NCBI GenBank assembly: GCA_964350135.1 | Contig: CAYGJN010000024.1 | Coordinates: forward strand, 1-25,863 | DNA length: 25,863 nucleotides | From: CAYGJN01 sp964350135 | GTDB lineage: Bacteria > Bdellovibrionota > Bacteriovoracia > Bacteriovoracales > Bacteriovoracaceae | Direction of reading: 5' to 3' | Shown here: positions 1 through 7,569 of the stretch, piece by piece | Position numbering within the stretch: position 1 is the stretch's first letter | Layout of the letters: the number at the start of each line of letters is the position of its first letter | The notes under the pieces: generated by a model | What the model was told of the DNA's origin: nothing | The model's input: only the letters and a program-made list of their open reading frames with translations | The model's database searches: none | Position numbers and translations under genes: made by a program

Positions 1-33
1 GTAGCTGCTTTAGCTGCGGGCTATCAGGATTAG
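1..33 (+). CDS. 3' end of a gene cut by the left edge (uncertain)
   Basis: Reading from base 1, the plus strand encodes VAALAAGYQD followed by a TAG stop at 31-33. The Ala/Gly-rich composition resembles a protein C-terminus, and a rightward gene ending here would converge on the radical SAM gene with a 4-bp overlap, as other convergent pairs in this window do. Only ten codons are visible, so neither the product nor the reality of the gene can be established. Confidence 0.3.
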   Translation, partial: VAALAAGYQD

Positions 34-1028
34 TCTTCCATACAAAGATAAATTTTCGATTGTTCAATTTTTGCATCTAAGAGAATTTTCTCAACTGATT
101 TAAGTATATTAAGTCTATGGGGTTTAGAGTAGCGAACCTTATTATCAAAGCTTGTAATAAACTCTTCTTGTAATAGCTTTGAATCGGGATAGTTTTTTTT
201 CATTTGAGAAAATACATCTTTAGTAAATCTAACAACCCCTAATGAGATATATTCAATGAGCTCAGGTTTAACTGATTTTAATATTTGATCAACCAGGCTT
301 GTATAATTAGTTTTAAAATCCTGTGCATAGATGATGGGGTCAAGATGAATTCCTATTTTATGCCCATGGTTTGCTAATTGTTCAATGGCATTGAGCCTAT
401 GAGTGAGTCCAGGGGTCTTACGGTCATAGTCTTTTAATTCATTAGCAGGTGAAAGAGAGAAGCTAACGATGGTATTACTCAGAGGCTTTAGTTGTAAAAG
501 AGGGCGGATATTTGCTGACTTACTTCTTAGCTCTAAAAGAGCATTAGGGTTGTTTTCAAAAAAGTCCCAATACAAGGGAAGCTCATTTGTTATATGGGCC
601 AAGGCCAAACTGTCGCTAAACTCACCTGCATGAAACCAAACCCTCGTTTGATTATGATTAAGAGTAATCTCTTTCATCTTAGCTATGATCTGGTCATGAT
701 TTATAAAAAAGACCAAGTCAGGTGAATGGAAATATCCCTGCAGATAACAATATTCACATTCATAAATACAATTATAAGCATGAATATAATAATAATGAGG
801 CTCTCCACTTAGACCATAAGCCGCAGGAGCTTCTTTTACTAACTCACCCTTTTTTTCAGCAATAAAAAGATTGAGATTGTCTCTTTTTTGCAAGTAAGGC
901 TTTTTAACTTTCCCCCATACATTATCATAGCGATCGAGATATTGAATATTGCCTTTAACTTTCTCTAATATTTTTAGTGTCTGTGGATGGTCTGCAATAT
1001 CTTTTTCAATAAAAATATTATTGAACAT
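30..1028 (-). CDS. Spore-photoproduct-lyase-like radical SAM enzyme
   Basis: A 332-residue radical SAM protein of the SPL (SplB) family, close to the usual family length of about 340. The cluster motif CX3CX2C is seen at Cys87, Cys91 and Cys94, followed by the family-typical YLQ. Other SPL-like features are a central SKS (Lys equivalent of the SPL core), VRFTK, NYPDSKL and a KVRYSKP tail. Where Bacillus SPL has the ASCTSD segment with the H-donor Cys, this protein has AGEFSD (Glu136), so it probably does not repair spore photoproduct in the same way. The start at 1028 was chosen because GAGGGACAAG precedes this ATG; it overlaps the end of the upstream nucleosidase-fold gene by 11 bp, so the two are translationally coupled. 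A longer frame to 1085 lacks support. Family assignment is confident; substrate is unknown. Confidence 0.86.
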   Translation of the reverse strand: MFNNIFIEKDIADHPQTLKILEKVKGNIQYLDRYDNVWGKVKKPYLQKRDNLNLFIAEKKGELVKEAPAAYGLSGEPHYYYIHAYNCIYECEYCYLQGYFHSPDLVFFINHDQIIAKMKEITLNHNQTRVWFHAGEFSDSLALAHITNELPLYWDFFENNPNALLELRSKSANIRPLLQLKPLSNTIVSFSLSPANELKDYDRKTPGLTHRLNAIEQLANHGHKIGIHLDPIIYAQDFKTNYTSLVDQILKSVKPELIEYISLGVVRFTKDVFSQMKKNYPDSKLLQEEFITSFDNKVRYSKPHRLNILKSVEKILLDAKIEQSKIYLCMED

Positions 1029-2013
1029 CTTGTCCCTCAAGGATCTCTTGTATTTGAGAAATAGGTATTTTTTGCATGAACTCAAGTTTATGTATCAAGT
1101 CCTCTTGAGATTCTGTTTCTAGAATTATTTTAACTCTACTAGACTCGAGTTTAGAATCAGTAACAATTTCAATAGAGTTTGTAGTAAAAGGTTTTGTAAG
1201 GCTCTCTAGTTTTCTTTTAACCTTAGTATTGTAAGGGGACCTAAGTTCTTTCATCATTTCTAAGAGAGCAATTGTTCTTTTTTTAGGATGACCCTCTATC
1301 GTTGTAAACTCTGAAAAATTAATAAGGTCTTTTAGGTGCTTGTCGTATTTTATTTTAAGAGCATGATATAAGCTTTTGTAAGTTCTTTTCATTGATTCAG
1401 TAAAATAAAATCCTTCTGGTAATATATCATCGTGTATGTTTTGAAGTTTTTGATCTTTGAGTTCTTTGAAAAAGCTCCATAGCATGACTGAATACTCTTT
1501 TCCTTTAGAGCTAACAAAGTCACAAATGTTTTCATTAGAAAAATCACTGATAAGCTTATGTGAGCTCCAAGGAATATTAAATTGCTTGCAGGCAAATGCA
1601 ATGGCCCATAACTCACGGTCTACAATATGTGCAAAACATGCGAGGTGAGATTTCTGTTTTGGATCATGAATTCTTTGATTGCTTGTTATACAATCATAAT
1701 TACCATTGCCACTAAAAGATTTAAATTCTAGATCATTATTATGAGCTCTATAAACAGTCCTTATATCAATAATTTGATTTAAGTTAAGATCATCTTTAAG
1801 GGCTCCACAAACTCCAAGGTTTATAACCTCATCAATCTTAAATTTTCCCAATAGGTAGGAGCAGTAACCAAGAGCATTCTCTATGCCTTCTCCTAAAATT
1901 GCGACAAGTAGATCATCGTTTCCATAGAGTTTACCTTGTTCGATTGATTCAAGGTCGAGATTGACAAGAAACTCATTGGCCTCATTTCGATGTGCAAAAG
2001 CTAGTAGTTTCAA
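1018..2013 (-). CDS. Nucleoside phosphorylase/MTA-SAH nucleosidase-fold protein with extra C-terminal domain
   Basis: Residues 1-185 resemble the phosphorylase superfamily (PNP/MTA-SAH nucleosidase/futalosine hydrolase). Visible features are Glu11 in the N-terminal strand-loop, NLGVCGAL at 65-72 (the NxGxAGxL glycine turn), VDRELWAIA at 131-139 with the ribose-binding Glu134, and ISDFSN at 155-160 with Asp157 at the catalytic Asp position. Residues about 190-331 form an extension I do not recognise, rich in Lys, Glu and Leu; MTA/SAH nucleosidases usually end near 230. The start is TTG at 2013: no in-frame ATG lies upstream before a stop, and MKLLAFAHRNEA is a natural first beta strand. No strong ribosome binding site is seen. 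It is the first gene of a coupled pair with the SPL-like enzyme. It would cleave or phosphorolyse an N-glycosidic bond; the base and sugar are unknown. Confidence 0.8.
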   Translation of the reverse strand: MKLLAFAHRNEANEFLVNLDLESIEQGKLYGNDDLLVAILGEGIENALGYCSYLLGKFKIDEVINLGVCGALKDDLNLNQIIDIRTVYRAHNNDLEFKSFSGNGNYDCITSNQRIHDPKQKSHLACFAHIVDRELWAIAFACKQFNIPWSSHKLISDFSNENICDFVSSKGKEYSVMLWSFFKELKDQKLQNIHDDILPEGFYFTESMKRTYKSLYHALKIKYDKHLKDLINFSEFTTIEGHPKKRTIALLEMMKELRSPYNTKVKRKLESLTKPFTTNSIEIVTDSKLESSRVKIILETESQEDLIHKLEFMQKIPISQIQEILEGQDVQ

Positions 2014-2046
2014 TAGTTTACCATTAGTTTTATTTTAGTCTCGCGC

Positions 2047-2056
2047 ATTATATAAC
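2047..2056. promoter_or_regulatory. Possible shared -10 region of a divergent promoter
   Basis: The 51-bp gap between the TTG start at 2013 and the ATG cluster at 2065 contains TTATATAA (2048-2055), which is its own reverse complement. It reads as TATAAC rightward (2051-2056) and TATAAT leftward (2052-2047). No convincing -35 box was found in either direction. A rightward start near 2063 would give an almost leaderless aldo/keto reductase mRNA, which fits the lack of a ribosome binding site there. Weak evidence. Confidence 0.3.
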
Positions 2057-2064
2057 TCACAACT

Positions 2065-3015
2065 ATGATGATGTATAGAAATCTTGGATCAACAGGTCTT
2101 AAAGTCTCAGAAATTGCTATGGGTACAGCTTCTTTATCCGGAAGAGGTGGTGGCTATGGTTTTGGTGAAATAGGTGATGATGAATCCATAGAGCTTGTAA
2201 AATATGCTCTTGATAAAGGAGTAAATCTCTTTGATACAGCTCCTATTTACGGCTTTGGACTTTCAGAGAAAAGACTAGGGCAAGCTTTAAAATCTCATAG
2301 AGAGAAAGCGATTATTATTAGTAAATCTGGTATTACATGGCACTCTAATAAAAGGGTTAATCAAACAAATGATCCCAAGATTGCTCAAAAGATGCTTGAG
2401 CAGAGTTTGAAAGATTTGCAAACAGAGTACATTGATATCTATATGGTTCATTGGCCTGATAAAGATATTGATATACGCTATACCCTTGAGTTTTTTAAAA
2501 AGGCTCAAGACCAAGGTAAAATAAAACATCTCGGTCTTTGTAATACTAATATGACTGATCTTAAGCTTTCAAAAGAAGTATGTTCAATTGAAGTTGTCCA
2601 ATCAGAGTTTTCACTTTTTAATCAAAAAATTAAAAAAGATCTTTTTGATTACTTAAAAGAAAATCAAATTGGTTTTTTAAGTTGGGGGACTCTCGATAAA
2701 GGAATTTTAACAGGCTCAGTTAATAAAAAGAGAGTCTTTTCAAAAGAAGATGCTCGTTCATGGGCACCTTGGTGGAAAAAATCAAATAAAGATCAGAAAA
2801 TGGAAATCATGGAAAAGGTTCTCCCTTTTTTAGAGCAAAAAGGAGTAAGCCCTACACATCATGCCATTGGTTTTAATTTAGCTCATGAGGTACTTAGTTC
2901 ATGTCTTTGTGGTTTTAAATCTAAGGAGCAGTTAGATAGTTTAATAAGTATATATGACGATTTTGATAAGCAGGTTCTTGAACTAACAAAGGAATACTTT
3001 CTTGAGTTTAGTTAG
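2065..3015 (+). CDS. Aldo/keto reductase
   Basis: A 316-residue NAD(P)H-dependent aldo/keto reductase with a (beta/alpha)8 barrel, reducing carbonyls to alcohols or the reverse. The N-terminus MYRNLGSTGLKVSEIAMGTA is typical of the bacterial AKR family. The catalytic tetrad is intact: Asp57 and Tyr62 in DTAPIYGFG, Lys87 in IISKSG, and His129 in MVHWPD. Three consecutive ATGs (2065, 2068, 2071) open the frame; the third best matches relatives, and none has a clear ribosome binding site. The following glycosyltransferase starts inside its last codons, so both are made together. AKRs next to glycosyltransferases often belong to surface sugar metabolism, but the substrate here cannot be read from sequence. 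Confidence 0.93.
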   Translation: MMMYRNLGSTGLKVSEIAMGTASLSGRGGGYGFGEIGDDESIELVKYALDKGVNLFDTAPIYGFGLSEKRLGQALKSHREKAIIISKSGITWHSNKRVNQTNDPKIAQKMLEQSLKDLQTEYIDIYMVHWPDKDIDIRYTLEFFKKAQDQGKIKHLGLCNTNMTDLKLSKEVCSIEVVQSEFSLFNQKIKKDLFDYLKENQIGFLSWGTLDKGILTGSVNKKRVFSKEDARSWAPWWKKSNKDQKMEIMEKVLPFLEQKGVSPTHHAIGFNLAHEVLSSCLCGFKSKEQLDSLISIYDDFDKQVLELTKEYFLEFS

Positions 3016-3832
3016 TGTTATTATTCCGACCTTTAACAGAGCGCAACTTTTACCTAGAGCAATTGAATCAGTTTTAGGGCAAGACTACAAAGAGATTGAG
3101 CTTATCATTATTGATGATGGCTCAACGGACGATACACAAGAGCTTCTTGAAAACTATCCAAAGATAAAAATACTAAGAACATCAAATCAAGGTATATCAA
3201 AAGCAAGAAACCTAGGTATCAAAGTAAGTAGGGGAGAATGGATATGCTTTCTTGATAGTGATGATATGTGGTTGCCATCAAAATTAAGCTCTCAAGTTAA
3301 ATACGCTCAACAATTTCCTCATTTAAAATTAATTCACACAAATGAGCTTTGGGTTAGAAATGGTGTGAGAGTAAATCAGATGAAAAAACATCAAAAAGCT
3401 GGTGGTTTTATTTTTGAGAAGTGCCTGCCTTTATGCCTTATTAGCCCATCAACAGTGATGATCCACCGTAGTGTTTTTTCTAAGATAGGAGACTTTGATC
3501 CAGAAATGACTGTTTGTGAGGATTATGATCTTTGGCTAAGAATTACTAAAGACTATGAGATTGGCTATATCGAAGAAGCTTTGATTCAAAAATACGGAGG
3601 GCATGAGGATCAATTATCAAAAAAATACAAGGCAATGGATTATTATAGAGTTAAGTCTCTTGTGAATATTTATAATTCAAATCTTTCAGTTCAGCAAAAA
3701 ATACTTGTTAAAGAGCAAATATTAAAAAAATGCGAAATACTTTTAAGGGGTTATAAAAAGCATAATAACCTTGAAAACTATAATGAAGTCTCAGTTATTT
3801 CATCTACTTTGAAACTATCATCTGAGGCTTGA
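3002..3832 (+). CDS. Family 2 glycosyltransferase (GT-A fold)
   Basis: A 276-residue inverting glycosyltransferase of family 2, predicted cytoplasmic. It shows SVIIPTFNR at 5-13, the nucleotide-binding IIDDGSTD near 37-43, NQGISKARN at 62-70, the metal-binding DSDD at 85-88, and EDYDLWLR at 173-180 with the likely catalytic base. The last 60 residues form a Lys-rich, probably helical tail. The start is TTG at 3002, preceded by AAAGGA (2988-2993) with 8-bp spacing, giving a 14-bp overlap with the aldo/keto reductase. Its 3' end overlaps the convergent nucleotidase gene by 29 bp. A role in building a surface glycan is inferred from family and pairing; donor and acceptor are unknown. Confidence 0.93.
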   Translation: MSLVSVIIPTFNRAQLLPRAIESVLGQDYKEIELIIIDDGSTDDTQELLENYPKIKILRTSNQGISKARNLGIKVSRGEWICFLDSDDMWLPSKLSSQVKYAQQFPHLKLIHTNELWVRNGVRVNQMKKHQKAGGFIFEKCLPLCLISPSTVMIHRSVFSKIGDFDPEMTVCEDYDLWLRITKDYEIGYIEEALIQKYGGHEDQLSKKYKAMDYYRVKSLVNIYNSNLSVQQKILVKEQILKKCEILLRGYKKHNNLENYNEVSVISSTLKLSSEA

Positions 3833-5345
3833 AGTCAGCACAATCTATTTTTTTCTTCGTTTTAATAAAATCTTCTAAAGCGAGAGCATCTGTAAAACCA
3901 GTATCAAAATAACTAGGCAAAGGTCTTACATCCATATAACCTTCCTTTCCTTGAGAAATGAAATTATTTAAGGCCACCTTATAATTTTTAGAGCTATCGA
4001 TGTCTTTCCCATTGATTTTAATATTACTAACTTTATTATTTCTTCCAATTTTAAAACTAATACCATCAAAATGTGGGAAGGCACCATTATCAGAGGTGTC
4101 GAGTCTTGCGATAGTACCTTCTAAAAATAATTTCACCTGAGGTGCAGTAAGTGAAACACTAACAATCGTATTTCCAAATGGATGAATTTGATAAACATCT
4201 TGTAGCTTAATAGGACCTTTTGGAAGAGAGTTTCTAATGCCACCACCATTTACAATAGCAAAGTCCGTTTTAGCTTTTACTTTTTGTGCTCGTGCGAGAA
4301 GAGTTCCAAGAGGTAGTGTTCTTGAGCGTACTAACCTTCTTGAACCATCGAGTAAACAATTAGAGCTTCCTATAACTTCACTCATTCTTTCTTGGGCCTG
4401 TTGATAATAAGGGCTTAAAAGACTTAGCATCTTTTGACTTTCTTCAATCTTTACATCGGACTTATAATTTACAGGAATAAGTTTATAGTTTTTATAGTTT
4501 ACACCTTTCTCTGTTATCTCAAGATCAAGTCGACCTACATACTTGCCCCATTCTTCAGCTTGTACAATTCTTGTGTTGTTAACAACATCAGGAGTAAAAA
4601 GAGCTTTTTGTGTATGCCCACCAACGATAAGGTTAATTCCTGGAACTTGTTTTGCGAGAGTAACATCTCCTGGAGCCTTTGCTCCATGATTACCACTTGG
4701 ATAATGACCCATATGAGTCACAACAATAATAAAATCTGGTTTTTCACTTGTTTTAATTTGAGGAATAAGTTTTTTGGCTTCATCTACAGCATTACTGAAA
4801 TCAACATCTTTTAGATTTTGATCCATGGCCATCTTTAAAGTGTCTTCAGTAGTAAATCCAATAATGGCAATTTTAACTCCATGTATTTCTTTAATGATAT
4901 AAGGGGCAAAGACTCTTTTCTGTGTACCTTTATAGTATATATTAGCTGAAAGAAATGGAAAATTGGCCATATCCTTTTGTTTTAATAAAACCCCAAGAGG
5001 GTTATCAAATTCGTGATTCCCAACGGCCATGGCATCATATTTTAAAAGATTCATTCCTTTAAAATCTGGTTCTGCATTAAAAAGATCTGACTCTGGGGTT
5101 CCTGTATTAATATCCCCACCTGATAAAAGAAGAACCTCTCCGCCCTCGGCCTTCACTTCCTTTCGAATCTGTTCAACAAGAGTCAGTCGAGCAGCCATTC
5201 CCATTCCACCCTTTGAGTCTTTCCAGTATTTACCATGATGATCATTTGTATGCAGAACGGTAAGTTTGAGGTTTTTTTGTTTTGGTTCAGACTGACAAGA
5301 TACGCCTAATACAGCGATTAATACCAATAAGATAAATTTTTTCAT
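3804..5345 (-). CDS. UshA-family 5'-nucleotidase/cyclic phosphodiesterase lipoprotein
   Basis: A 513-residue periplasmic enzyme that removes phosphate from nucleotides. It begins with a lipoprotein signal (MKKFILLVLIAVLGVSC, lipobox Cys17), so it is probably membrane-anchored. The N-terminal metallophosphatase domain shows HTNDHHG (Asp35, His37), GGDINTG (Asp78), VGNHEFD (Asn110, His111), VTHMGH and VGGHTQ, the full set of dimetal ligands. The C-terminal 5'-nucleotidase domain shows NGGGIRNS, HPFGNTIV and an FPHFDGISF loop of the nucleotide-binding type. An AAGG site lies 6-9 bp before the ATG. It follows the small secreted-protein gene by 25 bp on the same strand, probably as one transcript. 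Likely role: salvage of extracellular nucleotides. Exact substrate range (5'-nucleotide, 2',3'-cyclic or sugar nucleotide) cannot be told. Confidence 0.93.
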   Translation of the reverse strand: MKKFILLVLIAVLGVSCQSEPKQKNLKLTVLHTNDHHGKYWKDSKGGMGMAARLTLVEQIRKEVKAEGGEVLLLSGGDINTGTPESDLFNAEPDFKGMNLLKYDAMAVGNHEFDNPLGVLLKQKDMANFPFLSANIYYKGTQKRVFAPYIIKEIHGVKIAIIGFTTEDTLKMAMDQNLKDVDFSNAVDEAKKLIPQIKTSEKPDFIIVVTHMGHYPSGNHGAKAPGDVTLAKQVPGINLIVGGHTQKALFTPDVVNNTRIVQAEEWGKYVGRLDLEITEKGVNYKNYKLIPVNYKSDVKIEESQKMLSLLSPYYQQAQERMSEVIGSSNCLLDGSRRLVRSRTLPLGTLLARAQKVKAKTDFAIVNGGGIRNSLPKGPIKLQDVYQIHPFGNTIVSVSLTAPQVKLFLEGTIARLDTSDNGAFPHFDGISFKIGRNNKVSNIKINGKDIDSSKNYKVALNNFISQGKEGYMDVRPLPSYFDTGFTDALALEDFIKTKKKIDCADFKPQMIVSK

Positions 5346-5370
5346 GAGAGGCCTTAGTTGTAATTAATGA

Positions 5371-5751
5371 TTAATCGATTTCACAATTTTCTAAGGTGTA
5401 GCGAGCACCATTGTCAATATAATGGCCTCTTCTAAGATGACGGTCTACAAGAATCTTTTTACGGATATTCTGACCTTCATGAGATTTTACTAATTTTAAT
5501 TGTAATTCATTGGGAGAATTAATGATGGAGCTAAAATAATCACTTGGATTTTGATTAATATTTTTAGCAATAGATCTTTGATTAATAGTTACTATAGCGT
5601 TTATGGCCACATCAAATTTTTCATTCTTTGCTGAGTGGATTAAAAGATATTTCGTTGAATTTTGATTTGTGCCAAAATTAGTAAGTTCGCATTTAATATT
5701 GGTACTTGAAAAACCAATTGTGCTAAAAGCGAGTAGGAATATAATCTTCAT
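5371..5751 (-). CDS. Small secreted protein, unknown function
   Basis: A 126-residue protein I do not recognise. It starts with a signal peptide (MKIIFLLAFSTIGFS, cleavage probably near residue 15) and has two cysteines, Cys21 and Cys123, one near each end of the mature protein, suggesting a disulfide. The mature part is basic, with KKILVDRHLRRGH near residue 100. The start at 5751 was chosen because GGAG lies 7 bp upstream and the signal peptide begins there; a 9-codon longer frame to 5778 places residues MASNAWSNT before it with no binding site. It is 25 bp ahead of the UshA-type gene and probably co-transcribed. Function cannot be inferred. Confidence 0.7.
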   Translation of the reverse strand: MKIIFLLAFSTIGFSSTNIKCELTNFGTNQNSTKYLLIHSAKNEKFDVAINAIVTINQRSIAKNINQNPSDYFSSIINSPNELQLKLVKSHEGQNIRKKILVDRHLRRGHYIDNGARYTLENCEID

Positions 5752-5763
5752 AGTATTGCTCCA

Positions 5764-5776
5764 GGCATTTGATGCC
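5764..5776 (-). promoter_or_regulatory. Small hairpin next to a ribosome binding site
   Basis: On the minus strand GGCAT-CAA-ATGCC forms a 5-bp stem with a 3-nt loop. It sits one base upstream of the GGAG ribosome binding site (5762-5759) of the small secreted protein. It could affect initiation, but a stem this short may be chance. Confidence 0.25.
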
Positions 5777-5854
5777 ATTTCACGGAGCTAGACTAGAACA
5801 GAAGAGATTTTATGGAAGAGCTTTAGTAATACTTACTTGCTCTAAGGTATTGAA

Positions 5855-6826
5855 ATGTCGTATCTCATTTATAGAGAAGAGCTAAATCCATCATTTAAAG
5901 ACTTTGGAATAGATATTCCTATGAAAGAGTCTCGCTATAAAAAGTCATTTGATTTACTGGCCTCACATGAGCAGCTAGGGCCTTTGCAAAATTTATGGCA
6001 CTACGATCAGGATTGGAGTGATTTTGACTTTGAAGAGCTTTCTCTGGCCCATACTGAGCACTATTTAGAACGTCTTCAAAACTCAACTAAAGAAGTGATT
6101 TTTGAGACGTATCAAATTGATAAACTTCTCGATAATCCTAAAAGACCTCTTGAACATATGCTTAAGCGCATGCTTGGAAATGTTCAAGGTACCTTAACTG
6201 CTTGCAACCAAGCTTTGGACCTTGGGTTAGGATATTTTATGGGAGGAGGAATGCATCATGCCTTTAGTGATAGAGGGCAAGGTTTTTGTCTCGTAAATGA
6301 TGTTGTACTGGCCATAAGAAAATTACAGAAAATAAAAAAAATTAATAAGGCCCTTATTATAGACCTAGATGCTCATAAAGGTGATGGGAGTGCAGAGATC
6401 ACACAAAATGATCCCAGTATTTTTACTATGAGTATTCATATGGCAAAAGGTTGGCCCTTAGTTGATCCTTACTCGCCAAAGAGTTATTTACCTAGTGATC
6501 TTGATATTCCAGTTTCTAATTCTCAAGAGTATCTGGAAAAATTACGTAATGGACTTTTACAGCTACCACTTGATGTGGATATTTGCCTAGTTGTATCAGG
6601 GGCTGATCCCTATGAATTAGATGAATTAGAGAGTACTCAAACTTTGCAGCTTAGTTTAGAGCAAATGATGCAAAGAGATTTAATGGTTTATAATTTCTTA
6701 AAAGAGAACTCTATTAAGCAAGCTTATTGTATGGCCGGTGGATACGGAGAAAATACTTGGAAAGTTTATTATCAATTCTTAGAATACCTTTTACTTGATC
6801 AACTTAAGCTAAATCCCCAAAGATGA
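5855..6826 (+). CDS. Histone-deacetylase-superfamily amidohydrolase (AcuC/HDAC-like)
   Basis: A 323-residue zinc-dependent deacetylase-fold enzyme, cytoplasmic. The active-site elements are all present: GGGMHHA with the His134-His135 dyad, IIDLDAHKGDG with zinc ligands Asp172 and His174, SGADPYELDEL with zinc ligand Asp251, and GGYGE with the transition-state Tyr297. The usual DxHHG is DAHKG here, replacing a non-ligand His by Lys. Family members remove acyl groups from proteins, polyamines or small molecules; the substrate is not predictable. The ATG at 5855 lies about 8 bp after AAGG. The last 28 bp overlap the convergent DUF5658-type gene. Confidence 0.9.
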   Translation: MSYLIYREELNPSFKDFGIDIPMKESRYKKSFDLLASHEQLGPLQNLWHYDQDWSDFDFEELSLAHTEHYLERLQNSTKEVIFETYQIDKLLDNPKRPLEHMLKRMLGNVQGTLTACNQALDLGLGYFMGGGMHHAFSDRGQGFCLVNDVVLAIRKLQKIKKINKALIIDLDAHKGDGSAEITQNDPSIFTMSIHMAKGWPLVDPYSPKSYLPSDLDIPVSNSQEYLEKLRNGLLQLPLDVDICLVVSGADPYELDELESTQTLQLSLEQMMQRDLMVYNFLKENSIKQAYCMAGGYGENTWKVYYQFLEYLLLDQLKLNPQR

Positions 6827-7215
6827 TAGCAAAAAAGCAAACCATAAAAGCTTATTAAAAACCACATTCCTTTTTGTGCTAAAGGATATCTCAGCCTTAA
6901 AATAATAATGAGTAAAGCAGGAATTGTAATACTGCCCTTGATAAATAGTAGTGAATTGATTCCATGGTTTAGATAAAACCAATTTAAAAAAGGATTTGCT
7001 TCAGCTGCGCCGTTAGCAAGATGAAGGCTTGTAAGTAGGCCATCTAAAATTATAAAAAAGCAAAGAAGAGCAATTGCTAAGTATTCTTGAGAATTAAATT
7101 TATCTACATAAAGCTCATCTCTATCCCTTCTAATTATTTGCCTTCTACCCCAAAATAAGTAGGGAATAGATTGGATAGGTGAGTTTTTACGACGTTCAAG
7201 TGTTCTTTTTTTCAT
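6799..7215 (-). CDS. DUF5658-type small integral membrane protein
   Basis: A 138-residue protein with a basic, Arg-rich cytoplasmic N-terminus (ERRK, WGRRQIIRRDRD) followed by three predicted membrane segments near residues 45-67, 88-107 and 116-133. The pattern LDGLLTSLHL then GAAEANPFLNW, with Lys93 in the second segment, matches the DUF5658 family signature (D...T...ExNP...K); function of that family is unknown. No good ribosome binding site precedes the ATG at 7215, and no alternative in-frame start looks better. Its 3' end overlaps the deacetylase-like gene by 28 bp on the opposite strand. Confidence 0.7.
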   Translation of the reverse strand: MKKRTLERRKNSPIQSIPYLFWGRRQIIRRDRDELYVDKFNSQEYLAIALLCFFIILDGLLTSLHLANGAAEANPFLNWFYLNHGINSLLFIKGSITIPALLIIILRLRYPLAQKGMWFLISFYGLLFCYHLWGFSLS

Positions 7216-7319
7216 CAGTATTTAAGAAGCAAACAAGATGCCAGAAATAATCTACAAACCCTGGAATTTTCATAGTCAATTCTGTCTAAAGCTTGAACTG
7301 TCTAATAAATAAACAGTAC

Positions 7320-7347
7320 TTGAACCTTGGATTTTAAGGTTTATATA
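7320..7347 (+). promoter_or_regulatory. Sigma-70-type promoter for the first S8 protease
   Basis: TTGAAC at 7320-7325 and TATATA at 7342-7347 are separated by 16 bp. The predicted start near 7354 leaves a leader of roughly 230 nt before the protease ATG at 7583. The -35 box coincides with the second CTTGAAC repeat, so a repressor or activator could act there; this is inference. Confidence 0.5.
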
Positions 7348-7490
7348 GAGCAAGTATCAAAATGACATCGGCCGAAAATAGATGTAAGAAATCCTTGTAA
7401 AATTACTTTTGAGATTCCCATTGTTGCCCATAAATTTCAAGCACTTAAGGCTGTAACGAGATCGGAGCGGTGAGTCTATCAAAGGTGTAA

Positions 7491-7569
7491 GATTTGGTGA
7501 GTAAAAATTATTTGATTAACAAGGTTGGGTATGGAATTTTGCATTATCAAATCCCATGGAGAGGATTTG
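7491..7569 (+). promoter_or_regulatory. Mutually exclusive hairpins in the protease leader
   Basis: CAAATCC (7548-7554) pairs perfectly with GGATTTG (7563-7569) around an 8-nt loop, ending 2 nt before the AGGGAG ribosome binding site (7572-7577). The same segment, as 7544-7553, can instead pair with 7491-7500 (GATTTGGTGA) over ten contiguous pairs, two of them G-U. The two stems cannot coexist. This is the layout of a translational switch, but AT-rich DNA can produce it by chance. Confidence 0.35.

Noticed and set aside
30..1028. Calling the radical SAM protein a true spore photoproduct lyase
   Set aside because: The H-donor Cys position is Glu and the genomic context has no sporulation genes.
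1029..1085. Longer N-terminus for the SPL-like enzyme
   Set aside because: The extra 19 residues lie inside the upstream gene and lack a ribosome binding site, whereas the ATG at 1028 has GAGGGACAAG before it.
4434..4814. 126-codon plus-strand open frame
   Set aside because: Lies entirely antisense to the UshA-type gene, whose domain motifs cover this stretch; the product is low-complexity hydrophobic.
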